A stretch of DNA of 64,000 bases, taken from assembly GCA_963847145.1 (NCBI GenBank), contig CAWJYN010000007.1, positions 930,001 through 994,000 of the forward strand, given 5' to 3'. Positions 53,044 through 61,549 of the stretch are shown here, piece after piece. How positions within the stretch are numbered: the stretch's first letter is position 1; the number at the start of each line of letters is the position of its first letter. The position numbers and the translations under genes are program-made. The notes beneath the pieces are model-generated. The model did no database searches. It was not told the DNA's origin and worked only from the letters and a program-made list of their open reading frames with translations. Origin of the DNA: JABFRJ01 sp963847145 (GTDB lineage Bacteria; Pseudomonadota; Alphaproteobacteria; Rhizobiales; Hyphomicrobiaceae).

Positions 53044-54785
53044 CAGAAAGTACGGAACACAGCTGCGATCTCATCGTTGCTGGCTCAGGCGCGGGTGGCC
53101 TTGCCACCGCTGTCACTGCCGCCTGGCTCGGCCTCGACGTCATCGTATTGGAGAAAGAACTGCAGCTCGGCGGCACCACCGCCTGGTCTGGTGGTTGGAT
53201 GTGGGTGCCGCGCAATCCGCTGGCCGTTGCCGGCGGCCACGATGAAGACATTGACGCCCCCCGCACCTATCTCCGCAACGAGCTCGGTAATCAGTATCGC
53301 GCCGAACTTGTTGATCGCTTTTTGGAAGAAGCCCCGCGCATGGTCGCGTTCTTCATGGCGCATACGCGCATGGCCTTTGTCGATGGCAATCTCATTCCGG
53401 ATTTCCACACGTCAATGGGGGCCAGCAAAGCCCGCTCCATCTGCGCGGCACCCTTCGATGGCCGTGAGCTTGGCGCGCGCCTTGCAGATCTCAAACCACC
53501 CCTCGGCGAAATCTCGCCCTGGGGCATGGGCATCGCCGCTGGTGCTGACCTGCGCCATTTTCTCAACGCCACACGGCATTCCAGCTCGTTCGTCCACACC
53601 GCCAAACGGGTCGCGCGCCATGCCACCGACGCTGCAGTGCACGGCCGAGGCATGCACCTGGTTGCTGGCAACGCCCTCGTTGCGCGGCTGCTCGCCTCCG
53701 CCGATGCGCTCGGCGTGCGCATCATGACGGGCACTGCCGTGCGCAGCCTCACGCGTACCGCCACCCGCATCACCACGCGCATCTCTGGCGTCATCGCCAC
53801 GCGCAACGGCCGCGAGATCACAGTCCAAGCCCGCCGCGGTGTCGTGCTTGCCTGTGGCGGCTTCCCGCACGATGCTGCCCGCATGGCCGAGCTGTTTCCG
53901 CACGCGCCCACGGGGCATGAACACTGGTCGGCCGCGCCGCTTTCCAACACCGGCGACGGTCTGCGCATAGGCGAGGCCGCCGGCGCAATATGCGTCCGCG
54001 ATTTCCCCGATGCAGGCGCCTGGGCACCAGTCTCGCGCGTGCCGCACCGCGACGGCACGTTCGGTCACTTTCCGCATTTGCTCGAACGCGCCAAGCCCGG
54101 CCTCATTATGGTCTTGCCGACCGGCCAGCGCTTCACCAACGAAGCCAACGCCTATCACGACGTCATGCGCGATCTGTTTCGTGCTACGCCGAAAGGTGTC
54201 CCGCCGCTGTGCTGGATGATCTGCGATGCGCGTTTCATCCGCCGCTACGGGCTCGGCCGGGTGCGGCCATTTCCCTTTCCAAAAGTACCCTGGATCAGCA
54301 ACGGCTATCTCAAGACCGGCCGCACCATCCGCGACTTGGCCAATGCCTGCAGCATCGACGGAGCAGGCCTCGAAGCAACGATCGCCACTTACAACCCACA
54401 TGCCCGCGCCGGCAAAGACCCGGCTTTCCATCGCGGCGCAACGCCCTACAACAAACTCCAGGGCGAAGCCGCGCACGCGCCGAACCCTTGCGTCGCGCCC
54501 ATTGAAACCGCACCCTACTACGCAGTCAAAATCGTGCCCGGCAGCCTCGGCACCTTTGCTGGTTTGCGCACAGACGAGAACGCCCGCGCGCTTGATGCGC
54601 ACAACATCCCCATCGACGGCCTCTATGCCGTCGGCAACGACATGGCGAGTATGATGGGTGGCAACTATCCAGCCGGCGGCATCACACTCGGCCCGGCGAT
54701 GACCTTCGGCTACATCGCCGCCCACCACGCCGCCGAGGCTGCTCTCAAGACAACGGCCGAAAAATCTCCCGTCGCGAAAGCCTGA
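53040..54785 (+). CDS. FAD-binding dehydrogenase, KstD/fumarate-reductase flavoprotein family (2)
   Basis: 581-aa paralogue of the preceding gene. It has VAGSGAGGLATAVTAAW, LGGTTAWSGGWMWVPRN, a mid-domain PHRDGTFGHFPH, and GLYAVGNDMASMMGGNYPAGGITLGPAMTFG at the C-terminus, with APYYAVKIVPGSLG as the active-site strand. It shares about the same layout as its neighbour but differs in the substrate domain, so the two may act at successive steps or form a pair. Membership of the KstD-like branch is clear; the substrate is not. Confidence 0.85.
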   Translation: MTESTEHSCDLIVAGSGAGGLATAVTAAWLGLDVIVLEKELQLGGTTAWSGGWMWVPRNPLAVAGGHDEDIDAPRTYLRNELGNQYRAELVDRFLEEAPRMVAFFMAHTRMAFVDGNLIPDFHTSMGASKARSICAAPFDGRELGARLADLKPPLGEISPWGMGIAAGADLRHFLNATRHSSSFVHTAKRVARHATDAAVHGRGMHLVAGNALVARLLASADALGVRIMTGTAVRSLTRTATRITTRISGVIATRNGREITVQARRGVVLACGGFPHDAARMAELFPHAPTGHEHWSAAPLSNTGDGLRIGEAAGAICVRDFPDAGAWAPVSRVPHRDGTFGHFPHLLERAKPGLIMVLPTGQRFTNEANAYHDVMRDLFRATPKGVPPLCWMICDARFIRRYGLGRVRPFPFPKVPWISNGYLKTGRTIRDLANACSIDGAGLEATIATYNPHARAGKDPAFHRGATPYNKLQGEAAHAPNPCVAPIETAPYYAVKIVPGSLGTFAGLRTDENARALDAHNIPIDGLYAVGNDMASMMGGNYPAGGITLGPAMTFGYIAAHHAAEAALKTTAEKSPVAKA

Positions 54786-54799
54786 AAAGGATCGCTGCC

Positions 54800-55615
54800 A
54801 TGTCCCGCGCCTACGGCCTCGCCTATCTGACGATCCCCGATCTCGCGCCTCCCGCAGCTGTCGCCACCGCTGCAGCACTCGGCTGCGCGACGGTCGGCTT
54901 GCGCATTTTGCCCGCGACACCCGGCGGCCCCTCCTGGCCGCTCGCTGAAAACGCACAAATGCTGGCTGACACCAAAGCCGCCATCGCCACCCATGGCGTT
55001 ACCGTGTTCGATCTCGAAGTGCTCTGGCTGTCGCCCGCATTCGATGCGAAAGCCTTGCAGCCGTTCTTTGATGTTGCCGGCGCACTCGGTGCCAAAGCCG
55101 TGCTCGTTGCTGGCACCGATCCGGAGCCCGCGCGTTTGTTGCACTCATTCGGCACGTTCTGCGATGCTGCCGCGCCCTATGGCCTCACCGCCAATCTCGA
55201 ATTCATGCCATGGACCAAAGTGCCCGACGCCAAGACGGCATTGCAAATCGTGCAAGCTGCCAACCGGCCCAACAGCGGCATCCTCGTCGACGCGCTGCAC
55301 TTTGCGCGCTCGGGCTCAACGCTCGATGACATCCGCGCTATTCCGCGTCACTTGCTGCACTATGCGCAGATATGCGATGCGCCTGCCGAAATCCCAACAA
55401 CGCTCGACGGCCTGCTGCACACCGCGCGGCACGAGCGTCTGTTGCCAGGCGAAGGCGGCATCCAGTTGCGCGAATTGTTCACAGCTCTGCCCGCCGATCT
55501 TCCCGTCAGCCTCGAAATTCCCAACGACATCCGCATCGCCCAACTCGGCAGCCGCGATTGGGCCCGCCAAGCCATCGCCGCCACGCGCCGTGTGTTGGAA
55601 GGCATCAGTAGCTGA
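54800..55615 (+). CDS. TIM-barrel sugar-phosphate isomerase/epimerase-type protein
   Basis: 271-aa xylose-isomerase-like barrel protein (AP_endonuc_2 fold). Likely metal ligands appear in order: DLEVLWL (~71), LEFMPWTK (~134), VDALHFARSG (~163) and SLEIPNDI (~236), with a conserved PGEGGIQL (~217). Relatives include 3-dehydroshikimate dehydratase and hydroxypyruvate isomerase; next to dehydrogenases of the shikimate type a dehydratase is attractive but unproven. Its last 11 bases overlap the convergent gene. Confidence 0.82.
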   Translation: MSRAYGLAYLTIPDLAPPAAVATAAALGCATVGLRILPATPGGPSWPLAENAQMLADTKAAIATHGVTVFDLEVLWLSPAFDAKALQPFFDVAGALGAKAVLVAGTDPEPARLLHSFGTFCDAAAPYGLTANLEFMPWTKVPDAKTALQIVQAANRPNSGILVDALHFARSGSTLDDIRAIPRHLLHYAQICDAPAEIPTTLDGLLHTARHERLLPGEGGIQLRELFTALPADLPVSLEIPNDIRIAQLGSRDWARQAIAATRRVLEGISS

Positions 55616-56438
55616 TGTGCGCCACAGCGCGCAGTTCATCCGGCGTCGCGGTGCGGAAGCCGAAAAACTCGAGATAGGCCGGGATCTGCTCGAATAGCAT
55701 GTCGGTGCCGATCTGATAGGCGCAGCCGCGCGCGCGCGCTGCTTCCAGAAACGGCGTGATTTCGGTCTTCATCACCACCTCACCGACGAATGTGCTTGGC
55801 GCAATGCGGCTCACGTCAAACGGCAGCGGATCGCCATCCTTCATGCCGAGTGGCGTCGCGTTGACCACCACGTCAAAGCCCGCCGGATCGTGCGAGCCCG
55901 TGCGCAATTCCATCGCGGGATAGTGCGCGCGCAACCGCCCTGCCAATCCGTCCATCATCGGCGCATAGGCGTCATAGATGCCAACCGTCCCGACACCTGC
56001 CTTCGCGAGCGACGCCGCAATCGCCGAGCCTACGCCGCCGCATCCGGCCACCAGCACCCGCGCCCCCTTCAGCACGCGCCCCTTGCGCAACACGCCGCGC
56101 ACAAACCCCTCGCCATCGAACATATCGCCTTCGAGCCGGCCACCGGCACCGAGCCGCACGGCATTGCACGAGCCCGCTACCTTCACCGTTGTGCTCGCAT
56201 CATCCAGCAGCGCCACTGTCGTGACCTTGTGCGGCATCGTGACCAGTGCACCGTGGATGTTCGACAGCTTGAACGTCAGCTGCAAAAACTGCGCGTAATC
56301 CTCTGCCTTGCACCCCATCGGCACGACAACCGCATCAATCCCATGCTTCACAAAGTACGGATTGTAGATCATCGGCGCTTTGAACAACTCTGTCGGATAG
56401 CCGAGGTGTGCAATCAGCTTGGTCGTGCCGCGGATCAT
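55605..56438 (-). CDS. Shikimate dehydrogenase-like oxidoreductase (cluster copy 2)
   Basis: 277-aa AroE-fold protein from ATG 56438, with AGAAGG seven bases upstream. Catalytic Lys in TMPHK, SCNAVR, GDMFDGEGF with the Asp, and nucleotide loop AGCGGVGSAIA are seen. The substrate-serine segment of true AroE (SxSxxxHN) is replaced by TELFKAPMIYN, so shikimate is unlikely to bind in the usual way. The ATG overlaps the stop of a deleted TIM-barrel gene. Confidence 0.83.
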   Translation of the reverse strand: MIRGTTKLIAHLGYPTELFKAPMIYNPYFVKHGIDAVVVPMGCKAEDYAQFLQLTFKLSNIHGALVTMPHKVTTVALLDDASTTVKVAGSCNAVRLGAGGRLEGDMFDGEGFVRGVLRKGRVLKGARVLVAGCGGVGSAIAASLAKAGVGTVGIYDAYAPMMDGLAGRLRAHYPAMELRTGSHDPAGFDVVVNATPLGMKDGDPLPFDVSRIAPSTFVGEVVMKTEITPFLEAARARGCAYQIGTDMLFEQIPAYLEFFGFRTATPDELRAVAHISY

Positions 56439-56748
56439 GGGCGTGCCTTCTCTTGGGTTGCGCGCGGCCAATGCTGCCGAAATGCAAGGCTCTGGCGGCG
56501 GTCCTCAAGCGGATCACTGATGCTGCATTCCGCCGGGACCAAGCCCCCATAACCCGCCTTGATCAGCTGTGCCACAAATTCTGGATAGGGGTGACGGCCG
56601 GTGCCCGGATTGCGGCGGCCACCTTCGCTGCCGCAAACGACTTGTCTATTTCAAACTGCTACTTGGCGATCGGCACTTCGATAAAGTCGAGGCCCGCCTC
56701 GGCAACGCCGCGCGCCTCGCTCAATGGAGCACACCAGCCGATCTTCAT
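56435..56748 (-). pseudogene. Remnant of a second TIM-barrel epimerase, internally deleted
   Basis: From ATG 56748 (GGAG eight bases upstream) 29 codons read MKIGWCAPLSEARGVAEAG then IEVPIAK and a TAG stop, like the first strand of a sugar-phosphate isomerase. After a scrambled junction, another frame reads HPYPEFVAQLIKAGYGG...VPAECSISDPLEDRRQSLAF, the C-terminal helix-strand of the same fold, ending with a TGA that overlaps the dehydrogenase ATG. The middle of the gene, roughly 180 codons, is missing. It is a former translationally coupled partner. Confidence 0.7.
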
Positions 56749-56775
56749 ACGTGTATCTCCGATGTGCGCTCGCCG

Positions 56776-57321
56776 CTACGCCTTGTCGGCTGTCCGCTTT
56801 TTCGCCCGTATCCCCGCGCCGAGTTTTTCGAGCGCAGCACGCAAGTTCTCGTCCTGCACAGATGGCAGCGCAACTTTGTCAGCCGGCGTAACTCGCGCTA
56901 CGCGCGGCGCCTTGGGCTTTGGCAACGGCGCCTGCACGATGCGGATATCCGCCACCGCGCGATAGCCGAAATAAGCATTAACCCGCTCGGCAATCTGCGC
57001 GCGCTGGTATTCAATCTCCAGCGCCCGCGAGCCCTCGACGCGCATGAACAGCGTTGCCCCCTGCCGCGTCTTCGGCGTCTTCGGTGTCTGGGCGCCGTCT
57101 GTGTCCGCGATCTCCGGCTGGCGTGGCCACTTCAGCTTTTCCGGCGACGTCTGCCTGGCAAGCTCATGACCGACAATCGCCGCCCAGTCGGTGATCAGCG
57201 TTGCCGCTGAGAACCCATACTTTTCAAATGCCTTCCGCGTCAGGCCTGGCACAAAGCTGCCAACGGCGCGCGCCGAAAAGAACGGCTTCTTTGCTGGAGC
57301 AGGCGCTGGTTTCTTGGTCAT
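56776..57321 (-). CDS. dciA: DciA-like protein (DUF721), replicative helicase loader
   Basis: 181-aa basic protein of the DciA family, which loads DnaB in bacteria without DnaC. It has an N-terminal KH-like part (LITDWAAIVGHELARQTSPEKL near residues 43-64 and TLFMRVEGSRALEIEY ~90) and a C-terminal alpha-helical tail with basic residues. The start is ATG 57321. In many Alphaproteobacteria this gene lies beside mutY; here three genes or fewer intervene. Confidence 0.85.
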   Translation of the reverse strand: MTKKPAPAPAKKPFFSARAVGSFVPGLTRKAFEKYGFSAATLITDWAAIVGHELARQTSPEKLKWPRQPEIADTDGAQTPKTPKTRQGATLFMRVEGSRALEIEYQRAQIAERVNAYFGYRAVADIRIVQAPLPKPKAPRVARVTPADKVALPSVQDENLRAALEKLGAGIRAKKRTADKA

Positions 57322-57550
57322 GGGCGGGTGCTGGGTTCGAAGCGACAAGTGACGTTACTAGCCTACCATGGGCTGAACGATTCGCTGAACCTGGGCCGGA
57401 CAACCGACCTGCACCCGCTTCCTAAGGCAGGAGGTGGCCGGCCGTGGGGTGCGACGCCTTCGCCGGATGGTGATCTGCCTTTGGCTCGGTGCCGTTGGCT
57501 ATGCAGTGAGAACAACCTGAGCTGACACAACTGACGAACGGATATCGCCG

Positions 57551-57883
57551 ATGCCGCTGGCCACGCTTAAAGCCGAAATGGGCAAGATTGCCGGATGGAT
57601 GACAGCGTTGCCGGCAGCTTTGGTGTGGCCTTTTGCGTCAGCGTTTCCGATTATCGCACTGTTCTCGAAAACCACCACTGGTCCCTGGTGGGTGACCAAT
57701 GCCGCGTTGGCCGCAACCGGCATGTGGGGCGTTCTGTCGATGCTGCTGGTTCTTCGAGCCGTACTCCGCTCGCAGGCTCGCGCCGACTTTGATCTTGCGT
57801 GGCGCGGCCGCGGTGGGCTCATTACGGCGTACGCGTACGGTTGGCTGGTGGCGTACGGGCTGCTGCTGTCCGGCAAGCTCTGA
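57551..57883 (+). CDS. Small membrane protein of unknown function (110 aa)
   Basis: Starts at ATG 57551. Three hydrophobic segments are seen (about 18-38, 47-67 and 92-107), the first with PAALVWPFASAFPIIAL and the second with WWVTNAALAATGMWGVLSML, separated by a basic loop RAVLRSQARADFDLAWRGRGG. I do not recognise a family. It precedes regA in the same direction by 76 bases, so they may be co-transcribed. Confidence 0.7.
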   Translation: MPLATLKAEMGKIAGWMTALPAALVWPFASAFPIIALFSKTTTGPWWVTNAALAATGMWGVLSMLLVLRAVLRSQARADFDLAWRGRGGLITAYAYGWLVAYGLLLSGKL

Positions 57884-57959
57884 TCCGGCGCCGTCTGACG
57901 CGAAAGTTCGCCTGCAGTCGCCTGCCAAGTCTCAACTTGTTTGTCCGAAGGTGCGGTCG

Positions 57960-58547
57960 ATGTCTGAAGATTTCTCGTTCAAGCCTGATGAACTCCCCGA
58001 CGACCGCTCGCTCGTAATCGTCGATGACAACGTCATTTTTCTGGAGCGCCTCGGCGCGGCCTTGGCCCAACGCGGGTTTGAGACGCGCACAGCATCCAGC
58101 GTCGCAGCGGGCATCGCGTGCATTCAAGACGCGGCACCGGCATTTGCTGTGGTTGATCTGCGGCTGCAAGATGGTTCGGGACTTGAGGTGTTGGAAGTTC
58201 TGCATGCACTCCGGCCGGACGCGCGTGCCATTATGCTTACCGCCTATGGCAACTTCCCAACGGTGGTGTCGGCGATCAAACTCGGTGCCATCGACTTTCT
58301 CATCAAGCCTGTCGATACGGATGAAATGATCGACGCGTTGCTCGCACCGCGGAATGCGCACGCGCCGCCACCCGGGCATGCGCGCCGTCCGGAGGTGGTG
58401 CGGTGGGAGCACATCCAGACAATATTTGCGGAGCACCACGGCAACATCAGCGAGACCGCGCGCCGTCTCCTCATGCACCGGAGAACACTGCAGCGTGTGC
58501 TGGCGAAAGGACCGCCGCCGAATGAGCCGATCGGTGGCCAGCGATGA
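57960..58547 (+). CDS. regA: RegA/ActR/PrrA-family redox response regulator
   Basis: Global redox regulator of photosynthesis, nitrogen and carbon genes in Alphaproteobacteria. The 195-aa product has a receiver domain with the acidic pocket VDDN (21-24), phospho-acceptor Asp66 in VVDLRLQDG, and Lys in IKPVDT (~116), a Pro-rich hinge, and the Fis-type HTH NISETARRLLMHRRTLQRVLAK (162-183), almost the family consensus apart from LM for NM. No regB sensor is next to it, although regB usually is. Start ATG 57960. Confidence 0.92.
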   Translation: MSEDFSFKPDELPDDRSLVIVDDNVIFLERLGAALAQRGFETRTASSVAAGIACIQDAAPAFAVVDLRLQDGSGLEVLEVLHALRPDARAIMLTAYGNFPTVVSAIKLGAIDFLIKPVDTDEMIDALLAPRNAHAPPPGHARRPEVVRWEHIQTIFAEHHGNISETARRLLMHRRTLQRVLAKGPPPNEPIGGQR

Positions 58548-58718
58548 GAACGGCGTTGAGCGGTGCTCCTGCACGGCCGCCGGCTCGGCGTCGGGCACCA
58601 AGAACCGCATGAGATATCGCCCAGTCGTCAAATAGCTTACCATCGTGTGATTCGGTGTTCTTTCACGAAGGTGACTGAGTGACATCGGCAGCCGCCGTTC
58701 CAAATTTGGGGGTGTGGC

Positions 58719-59906
58719 ATGGACATGGGGCACAAACCTACTCGCGCGCGCCGCGCCGCCGATGACCCGGCCGACGCGGGCACCGTCTCATCGTCACCAA
58801 AACACAAAGCACGTACGGCGAGCGCCGCCACTGCGCCCTCCGTCGTCGCCCTGCAGCTTCTTGCGTGGTACGATCGCAATCGCCGTGAACTCCCTTGGCG
58901 TTATGCGCCCGGCGTCAAAGCCGATCCCTATCGCGTTTGGCTGTCCGAGATCATGCTGCAGCAGACGACCGTCAAGGCCGTCATCCCGTACTTCGCCACC
59001 TTTACCAAAAAGTGGCCGACGATCCGCAAGCTCGCCGCCGCACCGCTCGACGATGTGCTCGCCGCCTGGGCCGGGCTTGGCTATTATTCGCGGGCCCGCA
59101 ACCTCCACGCTTGTGCCCAAGCCGTTGTAACCCAACATCGCGGCAAGTTCCCTTCCAAGGAAGCGGCCCTGCGAGAGCTGCCCGGCATCGGTGCCTACAC
59201 CGCCGCCGCCATTGCCGCGATCGGCTTCGGGCGGAGGGCCGTCGTTGTCGATGGCAATGTCGAACGCGTCACCGCCCGGCTGCGCGCCATCGAAACTGTG
59301 ATGCCCAAAGCCAAGCTCGAAATGCGCGCCGCCGCCGAAGCCATCACGCCCGCTGAGCGCGCCGGGGATTTTGCGCAAGCAATGATGGATCTCGGTGCCA
59401 CCCTCTGCACGCCGAGGCGACCGTTGTGTTTGATGTGTCCCATCGCCAGTGCCTGTGCGGCGCACAAGAACGGCCTCGAAGAAACGTATCCTCGCCGCGC
59501 CGTCAAGGCTGAGCGCCCAGTGCGCCGCGCTACCGCGTTTGTCGCCCTGCGCGAGGATGGCGCAGTTCTGCTCCGCCGCCGTCCGCCCTCGGGACTGCTC
59601 GGTGGGATGATGGAAGTGCCCTCCTCGGCCTGGGAGGCAGAACGTGCCACCGGCAAGGACGCCCTTGTTGATGCACCGGTCCGTGCTGACTGGTGGGCAG
59701 TGCCTGGCGACGTCGTGCACGTCTTCACGCACTTCCGTCTGGAAGTGCAGGTTTATCGCGCACTCGTGCCGGTCGATGCAGCACCTAATCTGTGGGCGGA
59801 TCCCGCCCGCTGCAAGTTCGTTGCGCGCCGCGACTTGCCTGCTGAAGCGCTCCCCAGCCTGATGCGTAAGCTCATCGCACACGCTCTAAAGGGCAGCGGC
59901 GGTTGA
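58719..59906 (+). CDS. mutY: A/G-specific adenine DNA glycosylase MutY
   Basis: Removes adenine mispaired with 8-oxoguanine. The 395-aa protein has a short charged N-terminal tail, LPWR and IMLQQTTVKAV (active-site Glu region), the HhH-GPD motif LPGIGAYTAAAIAAIGFG followed by VVDGNVERV (catalytic Asp), the [4Fe-4S] loop C-X6-C-X2-C-X5-C (CTPRRPLCLMCPIASAC), and a C-terminal NUDIX-like domain for 8-oxoG recognition. The start is ATG 58719, or two codons later. Follows regA. Confidence 0.95.
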   Translation: MDMGHKPTRARRAADDPADAGTVSSSPKHKARTASAATAPSVVALQLLAWYDRNRRELPWRYAPGVKADPYRVWLSEIMLQQTTVKAVIPYFATFTKKWPTIRKLAAAPLDDVLAAWAGLGYYSRARNLHACAQAVVTQHRGKFPSKEAALRELPGIGAYTAAAIAAIGFGRRAVVVDGNVERVTARLRAIETVMPKAKLEMRAAAEAITPAERAGDFAQAMMDLGATLCTPRRPLCLMCPIASACAAHKNGLEETYPRRAVKAERPVRRATAFVALREDGAVLLRRRPPSGLLGGMMEVPSSAWEAERATGKDALVDAPVRADWWAVPGDVVHVFTHFRLEVQVYRALVPVDAAPNLWADPARCKFVARRDLPAEALPSLMRKLIAHALKGSGG

Positions 59907-59953
59907 GTGGGGCACGTGCGCCGCACGGATCATTCTCACTTCGGATCAACTAA

Positions 59954-61549
59954 TCAAGTTGATGGGGGCGAATTGTCCCGATCCCACGTCATGAGCGTCA
60001 CGCCGCGCTGTCTCAGTTCGGCCTTCGCGACCTTGCCGTTTTCAGTGGTCGGCAGCGCGCCGACGAAATGGATATAGCGCGGCACCGCGTAGCGCGGCAG
60101 CAGCCGGGCGCAATGCGCCGCCAGCTCGGCGGCGGAAGTGACGGCACCGGTCGTGAGCACGACGGACGCCATGACTTCCTCATCGGCAAGCGCGTCGGGC
60201 ACACCGAAGACGGCGGCAACGGCCACACCCGGATGGCTTTGCAGCACGGCTTCAACTTCGAACGACGAAATGTTCTCGCCCCGCCGCCGGATGCTGTCCT
60301 TCAGGCGGTCAACGAAGGCGAAAGCGCCGTTGGTTTCCTGGCGCACGCGATCACCGGTATGAAACCAGCCGTCGCGCCACGCCTCAGCGGTTTTGTCCGG
60401 CATACCGAAGTAGCCGCTGGCGAATGCGAGAGGGTCGGCTGCGCGGAGTGCCAGTTCGCCAGCGCTGCCTGCGGGAACGTTTTGTCCGTCAATGCCGATG
60501 ATGCGGGCCTCGACGCCTGGCGACAGCAGGCCGATCTGGCCATCAACGCGATCAGCGGTGCGGGTGCCAATGATGAAATTTGTTTCCGTCGAGCCGTAGC
60601 CGTCCACCAGCGCGATGCCTGTGCGCGCGAAAAACGCGGCGTGCAACGCCGGCGGTACACCGGGCGCGAGGATGGTCCGCAAGCAATGCTGTTTTTCACC
60701 TGGCGTTGGCGGCCGCGACAGCAGCATCGGCACCATGGCACCGAGCAGATAGGACACCGTTGCGCCAGTCCGGTGCATGGCCGGCCAGAAGTCCGACACC
60801 GAGAAACGCGGCTCGACTACAAAGATGCTGCCCGACAGCAGCGCTTGAAAGAACGTGTTGATCGCGTTGGTGTGAAACAACGGCAGGGTTGTCGTGAGCA
60901 CATCGCCGGGGCGGATGTCGAGGAAGCGGCACGTATAGGCCGCCCACCAGTAGAATTGCGCGTGCGGACAGATCACGCCCTTGGATGGCCCGGTCGTGCC
61001 GGACGTATAGAGGATCGCGAACGGCGTTTCTGGCCGGACAGCATGGGGCGCCACTGCTGTGCCGTCGCTCAAGAACGGCGTCACCCGTTTTGTAACCGTG
61101 CAGGGTGAAGCGCCCGTGCCGAAGACCCAGATGTGCTCGATCGGCAGGTCTGCCACGGGGGCATCCTGCAGCACGTCCAGCAGATCTTCTTCGATGGCGA
61201 GGATCTTGGCGCCGGAGTTCTCCACGACATAGCGCAGCTGCGGTCCACGTGCCGCTGCATTGATCGGCACCGCAATCGCACCGCACCAGGCGGCTCCCAG
61301 CAGCAGCCGCAAGACCTCCGGGCGGTTCTTCGAAAAAATCGCCACGCGGTCACCGGCCACGACACCGGCTGACTGCAACTGGCCAGCCATGCGTGCTGCA
61401 ATCTCAACTGTTCTGGCGTAACTCCAGCGTTCGTCGCCGCATTGAAACAGCGCGGTATCGCCGAGGCGCGCCGCTTGTCCACGCAGCATCGCCGGGATCG
61501 TCCGCTCGGCCGGCGCATAGCGATAGGGCAGTGCCGCGTCCGCACTCAT
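59954..61549 (-). CDS. AMP-dependent acyl-CoA synthetase/ligase
   Basis: 531-aa ANL-superfamily enzyme that activates a carboxylic acid as acyl-AMP then CoA thioester. The P-loop-like YTSGTTGPSKG (~180-190), the GYGSTETN motif (~315-322), TGDRVRQE (~390) with the Asp, DRLKDSIRRRGENIS hinge and the C-terminal Lys in ENGKVAKAEL (~510) are all seen. It lies upstream-to-downstream of the Liv-type transporter on the same strand (4-base overlap with livF), so it may activate the imported acid. Confidence 0.9.
   Translation of the reverse strand: MSADAALPYRYAPAERTIPAMLRGQAARLGDTALFQCGDERWSYARTVEIAARMAGQLQSAGVVAGDRVAIFSKNRPEVLRLLLGAAWCGAIAVPINAAARGPQLRYVVENSGAKILAIEEDLLDVLQDAPVADLPIEHIWVFGTGASPCTVTKRVTPFLSDGTAVAPHAVRPETPFAILYTSGTTGPSKGVICPHAQFYWWAAYTCRFLDIRPGDVLTTTLPLFHTNAINTFFQALLSGSIFVVEPRFSVSDFWPAMHRTGATVSYLLGAMVPMLLSRPPTPGEKQHCLRTILAPGVPPALHAAFFARTGIALVDGYGSTETNFIIGTRTADRVDGQIGLLSPGVEARIIGIDGQNVPAGSAGELALRAADPLAFASGYFGMPDKTAEAWRDGWFHTGDRVRQETNGAFAFVDRLKDSIRRRGENISSFEVEAVLQSHPGVAVAAVFGVPDALADEEVMASVVLTTGAVTSAAELAAHCARLLPRYAVPRYIHFVGALPTTENGKVAKAELRQRGVTLMTWDRDNSPPST

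Noticed and set aside
49498..54956. Long open frames opposite the MFS, dehydrogenase and flavoprotein genes
   Set aside because: These are shadow frames caused by C-rich codons; the translations are low in hydrophobic order and lack motifs, while the opposite strands carry clear families.
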